The notes beneath the pieces were generated by a model. The model did not search any database. It was given only the letters and a program-made list of their open reading frames with translations, and had not been told where the DNA came from. From assembly GCF_049065735.1 (NCBI RefSeq), contig NZ_JBAKHD010000007.1, positions 62,001 to 126,000 of the forward strand: a stretch of 64,000 bases of DNA, written 5' to 3'. This document shows positions 61,304 to 64,000 of the stretch, one piece after another; within the stretch, counting starts at the first letter, position 1; every line of letters starts with the position of its first letter. Source of the stretch: Paramesorhizobium sp049065735. Lineage in GTDB: Bacteria > Pseudomonadota > Alphaproteobacteria > Rhizobiales > Rhizobiaceae. Made by a program: the position numbers and the translations under genes.

Positions 61304-62868
61304 TGAACGATCTCCTTCGACGCGCTGGCCATGGACTGATAGATGGTCTCTTCCGCCAGCCCCTCCGCCGGGTGAGCCGCAACGATGCGGCCATGGCGCA
61401 TGACGAGAATCCGGTCGCAGTTCTGCAGGAGTTCGGGCAGGTCGTCGCTGATGATGATGACGCCCATTCCCTCATCGGCGAGACGCTGGATGATGCGGAA
61501 GATCGTATCCTTCGATCCCACATCGACGCCGACGGTCGGTCCATGAAGGATCAGCAATTTGGGGTTGATAGTCAGCCACCGCCCGATGAGGACACGCTGC
61601 TGGTTGCCGCCCGACAGGGATTGAACCGGAACCGAAACATCCGGCGCGACGATCTGCAAATCGGCGAGGCTCTGCTCCGCCACGCGCCTGGCGCGCCGGA
61701 AACTGATGACGCCCAGCGCGTTGCGCAGGCGGCCAAGGACCGGCAGGGTGATGTTGTCCTGGATCGGCTTTTCGAGGAAAAGGCCTTCGGTCAGACGATC
61801 CTCGGGTACATAGCCGATGCCGTATTGAATCGCCTCGGCCGTTGACCGGGGCGCTATTTCCTGCCCGTTGAGCCAAATCCTGCCTGCTGTCGCCGGTCTG
61901 ACGCCCGCCAGCGCCAAGGCAAGTTCGTTGCGGCCGGAATCCATGAGACCGGTGATGCCGAGGATTTCGCCCTTCTTCAAGCTGAACGAGACGTTTTTGA
62001 ACGCCACATTATCACCTAGATTTTCGGCCGAAATCATGATTTCGCCATGGTTCGGGTCGCTTCGATAGCGCGTTTCGCTGATTTCCCGGCCGGTCATGAG
62101 CCTACTGAATTCCGCCTTGCTATGCCCGGCGACCTCGAGCTCCGCTACCTTCAACCCATCGCGCATAATGATGGCGCGCCCGCCCAGCGACTTGCACTCA
62201 TCGAGCTTATGGGTGACGAACAGGACGGCGACTCCCTTGCTTCGCAAGCCTTCGACGACACGGAGCAGATTGTCCACCTCCTGCCGCGTCAGTGATGTGG
62301 TCGGCTCATCCATGATCACGAGGCGAGCCTCGGAAGCGACCGCACGGGCGATGGCGATCAACTGGCGTGTCGCCAGGGCAAGCGTATCGGTCCTGCGGGA
62401 AAGGAATGCGCTGTCGGTAGGAAGATGCACCTCGGCCAGCGCGCGCCGGGCCGTTTCATAGAGCAGCGAGAGGTTCAGCCGCCGCGCCAGCCGACCGGAC
62501 GCCGCGACAAGCTGTTCGGTAAAGGCGACGTTTTCGGCGACCGAGAGGTTGGGAAGCAGCGACAGGTCCTGATACACGGTCTCGATGCCTGCACGCAGCG
62601 CCCCGATGGCGCCGAGATCTCCGGCACGTTCGCCGGTCGCCTTGCCATCGATCAGGATCTGCCCTTCATCCGCAAGCTGCGCGCCCGAGAGTATCTTGAT
62701 CAAGGTGCTTTTGCCGCAGCCGTTTTCACCCATCAGATGATAGATCTGCCCGCTTTCGATCGTCAGGCTGACATCCTTCAACGCCCTGACCCCGCCAAAG
62801 GATTTCCTGACGTTCCTGACCTCCAGAAAGGGGAGCGAAGCGTGTGACATGGCATCGGTGACGTGCAT
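61300..62868 (-). CDS. Sugar ABC transporter ATP-binding protein (RbsA/LsrA type)
   Basis: A 522-aa ATPase with two fused nucleotide-binding domains. Domain 1 has intact Walker A GENGCGKST (47-55) and Walker B VIMDEP (D187, E188). Domain 2 has the usual degenerate Walker A GLMDSGRNE (307-315) and signature LSGGNQQ (418-424). Its Walker B reads LLILHGPTVGVDVG, with H442 and G443 where family members usually have Asp-Glu. This fits a single working ATP site. AAGGATT precedes the ATG. Confidence 0.9.
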   Translation of the reverse strand: MHVTDAMSHASLPFLEVRNVRKSFGGVRALKDVSLTIESGQIYHLMGENGCGKSTLIKILSGAQLADEGQILIDGKATGERAGDLGAIGALRAGIETVYQDLSLLPNLSVAENVAFTEQLVAASGRLARRLNLSLLYETARRALAEVHLPTDSAFLSRRTDTLALATRQLIAIARAVASEARLVIMDEPTTSLTRQEVDNLLRVVEGLRSKGVAVLFVTHKLDECKSLGGRAIIMRDGLKVAELEVAGHSKAEFSRLMTGREISETRYRSDPNHGEIMISAENLGDNVAFKNVSFSLKKGEILGITGLMDSGRNELALALAGVRPATAGRIWLNGQEIAPRSTAEAIQYGIGYVPEDRLTEGLFLEKPIQDNITLPVLGRLRNALGVISFRRARRVAEQSLADLQIVAPDVSVPVQSLSGGNQQRVLIGRWLTINPKLLILHGPTVGVDVGSKDTIFRIIQRLADEGMGVIIISDDLPELLQNCDRILVMRHGRIVAAHPAEGLAEETIYQSMASASKEIVQ

Positions 62869-62898
62869 GGCGAATCCTTGGAAAACGCTCGAATATCC

Positions 62899-62931
62899 TT
62901 CCGGGGCCGTCGGGGGAGAGCGGCCCCGGAA
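62899..62931. terminator. Hairpin between LsrB/RbsB-like gene and ATPase gene
   Basis: TTCCGGGGCCG and CGGCCCCGGAA form a perfect 11-bp stem with an 11-nt loop, between the binding-protein stop and the ATPase start. It probably limits read-through or protects the upstream mRNA. Confidence 0.75.
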
Positions 62932-62956
62932 GTTCTGGTTTGACGCGGTTTCCCGA

Positions 62957-63955
62957 TCAGAACGGGAAATTCTTGTAGTTGCTCTTATCCGCGTCGACCC
63001 AAGCCTGTCCCTGGATGATGATGCCCTTGCCGGGTCCCTTGATGACGGTCATCTTCTCATAGCCGGGCACGCCAAGGTCCATGCCGTCCTTGATTTCCTC
63101 ACCCTTCAGAACGAGATCGGAAACCTTGTTCATGACATAGCCCGCATCCTTCGGATCCCAGAAGAAAATCTGGTCGACCGCGCCGCTTTCGAGATAAGGC
63201 CCGGTATCCCTAGGCAAGCCCAGACCATAAACACAGGTCTTGTCCTGCAGACCGGCTTCCTCAACGGCGCGGCCAATGCCGATCACATCGATGGCCGACG
63301 ATCCCTGAAAGCCCTTGATATCGGGGTATTTGCGCAAGATTTCCTTGGCCTTTTCATAGGCGCGGTTGGCGTCGTTGAACGACTCGTTCTTTTCGGCCAC
63401 CAGTTCCATCTCAGGGTATTTCTTGGCGTTCTCCGCGCCGGCATCGACCCACTGATTGTGCGTCAGGCTGCCGAGCGATCCGACGAAGGAGGTCCACTTG
63501 CCGGATTTGCCCATGCATTCGGCGAGCTTTTCATTCATACGGGCGCCGAATGCCTTGTTATCGAAGGCTTCGATATCCACGTCCGTATTCTTGAGGCTGT
63601 CGCCTTCATGGGTAATGACCTTGATGCCGCGCTGGGAAGCGCGCCGCAGCACGCCTTCAAGCGCCGATGGGTCCATCGGAACGACGGCAATGGCCGATAC
63701 GTTCTTGGCAACGAGGTCTTCGATGATGCGGGTCTGCTGCGCGGCATCGGCCTTGGCGGGGCCAATCTGGCTTGCACTGACATTGGGGTTGTCCTTGCCA
63801 TAGGCATCGACCCCCTCATTCATGCGGATGAACCAGTTCTCACCGGTAACCTTGACCACGGTCACGATGGACGGCTTTTCCTGAGCGAAGGTGGTACCCG
63901 CCATCACGGCGCCGGCAAGCGCGGTCCCGGCTATCAGTTTGGAAAATATGCTCAT
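62957..63955 (-). CDS. Sugar/AI-2-type ABC periplasmic binding protein (LsrB/RhaS-like)
   Basis: A 332-aa periplasmic-binding-protein-like I family member. Signal peptide MSIFSKLIAGTALAGAVMAG, cleavage near TFA-QEK. It has IVTVVKVTGENWFIRMNEGV at the first ligand strand, AIAVVPMDPSALEGVLRRAS and VITHEGDSLKNTDVDIEAFD, which is the LsrB-like pattern. GGAGGAG precedes the ATG by 5 nt. It is the first gene of the operon with ATPase, permease and PfkB kinase. The ligand may be a ketose or rhamnose-like sugar, or AI-2. Confidence 0.88.
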   Translation of the reverse strand: MSIFSKLIAGTALAGAVMAGTTFAQEKPSIVTVVKVTGENWFIRMNEGVDAYGKDNPNVSASQIGPAKADAAQQTRIIEDLVAKNVSAIAVVPMDPSALEGVLRRASQRGIKVITHEGDSLKNTDVDIEAFDNKAFGARMNEKLAECMGKSGKWTSFVGSLGSLTHNQWVDAGAENAKKYPEMELVAEKNESFNDANRAYEKAKEILRKYPDIKGFQGSSAIDVIGIGRAVEEAGLQDKTCVYGLGLPRDTGPYLESGAVDQIFFWDPKDAGYVMNKVSDLVLKGEEIKDGMDLGVPGYEKMTVIKGPGKGIIIQGQAWVDADKSNYKNFPF

Positions 63956-64000
63956 ATTTCTCCTCCATTGATATAAGCAGATGGTTTCTATTGTCGTTTT

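Noticed and set aside
62849..63976. 375-aa plus-strand frame opposite the LsrB-like gene
   Set aside because: Antisense shadow; the minus-strand frame has a signal peptide and conserved binding-protein motifs.

Overview
The window is high-GC DNA from an alphaproteobacterium, almost certainly of the order Hyphomicrobiales (Rhizobiales). The evidence is an aglEFGK-type alpha-glucoside transporter, a rhizobial-style aldolase/dehydrogenase fusion, a nirKV-norEFCBQD-nnrR cluster, and many GC-rich palindromic intergenic repeats. It looks chromosomal, with no phage, IS element or plasmid replication genes. One ambiguous base (N) lies at 13005.

Layout. 1-3.3 kb: a truncated Gfo/Idh/MocA oxidoreductase, tRNA-Phe(GAA), small membrane and lipoprotein genes, a glutathione S-transferase and an antitoxin-like remnant. 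3.4-8.2 kb (minus): aglEFGK, lacking the usual alpha-glucosidase aglA. 8.5-17.5 kb (plus): a second sugar ABC system followed by a GH2 beta-mannosidase, a TIM-barrel isomerase and an oxidoreductase. The two sugar operons diverge from a 306-bp region with two different LacI-type palindromes. 17.5-19 kb: MarR regulator, cupin and VOC proteins, with three operator-like repeats.

19-28.8 kb: denitrification/NO cluster (norEFCBQD, nirKV, an NnrR/DNR-type Crp/Fnr regulator), with a divergent alternative-oxidase homologue and a 51-aa membrane protein. Four sites of the form TTG-N8-CAA precede norC, nirK, the oxidase homologue and the norE/51-aa pair, so all of them look like one NO regulon. No nos genes are present in the window.

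29-36.4 kb: exopolysaccharide precursor and initiation genes (UDP-glucose dehydrogenase, phosphomannomutase, manC, a CapD-like dehydratase, a priming sugar transferase), then a DHA2-family MFS exporter. 38-43 kb: a complete peptide/nickel-type ABC importer. 43-47.7 kb: an M24 peptidase and an amino-acid ABC permease, FAD oxidase and binding protein without an ATPase. 47.9-49.4 kb: an SDR/TetR pair. 49.5-52.4 kb: an orphan family-5 binding protein and peptidase T. 52.5-54.4 kb: an AztD-ZinT fusion behind a Zur-like site. 54.5-55.8 kb: an SDR/HxlR pair. 55.8-64 kb: a SorC-controlled sugar or AI-2-like import and catabolic module.

The window is dominated by uptake systems. It has six periplasmic binding-protein genes, and each is followed directly by a strong hairpin before the next gene. 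The most unusual items are the oxidase homologue, in which two expected diiron glutamates appear replaced, and the single regulator box that seems to drive a leaderless norE in one direction and the 51-aa gene in the other.
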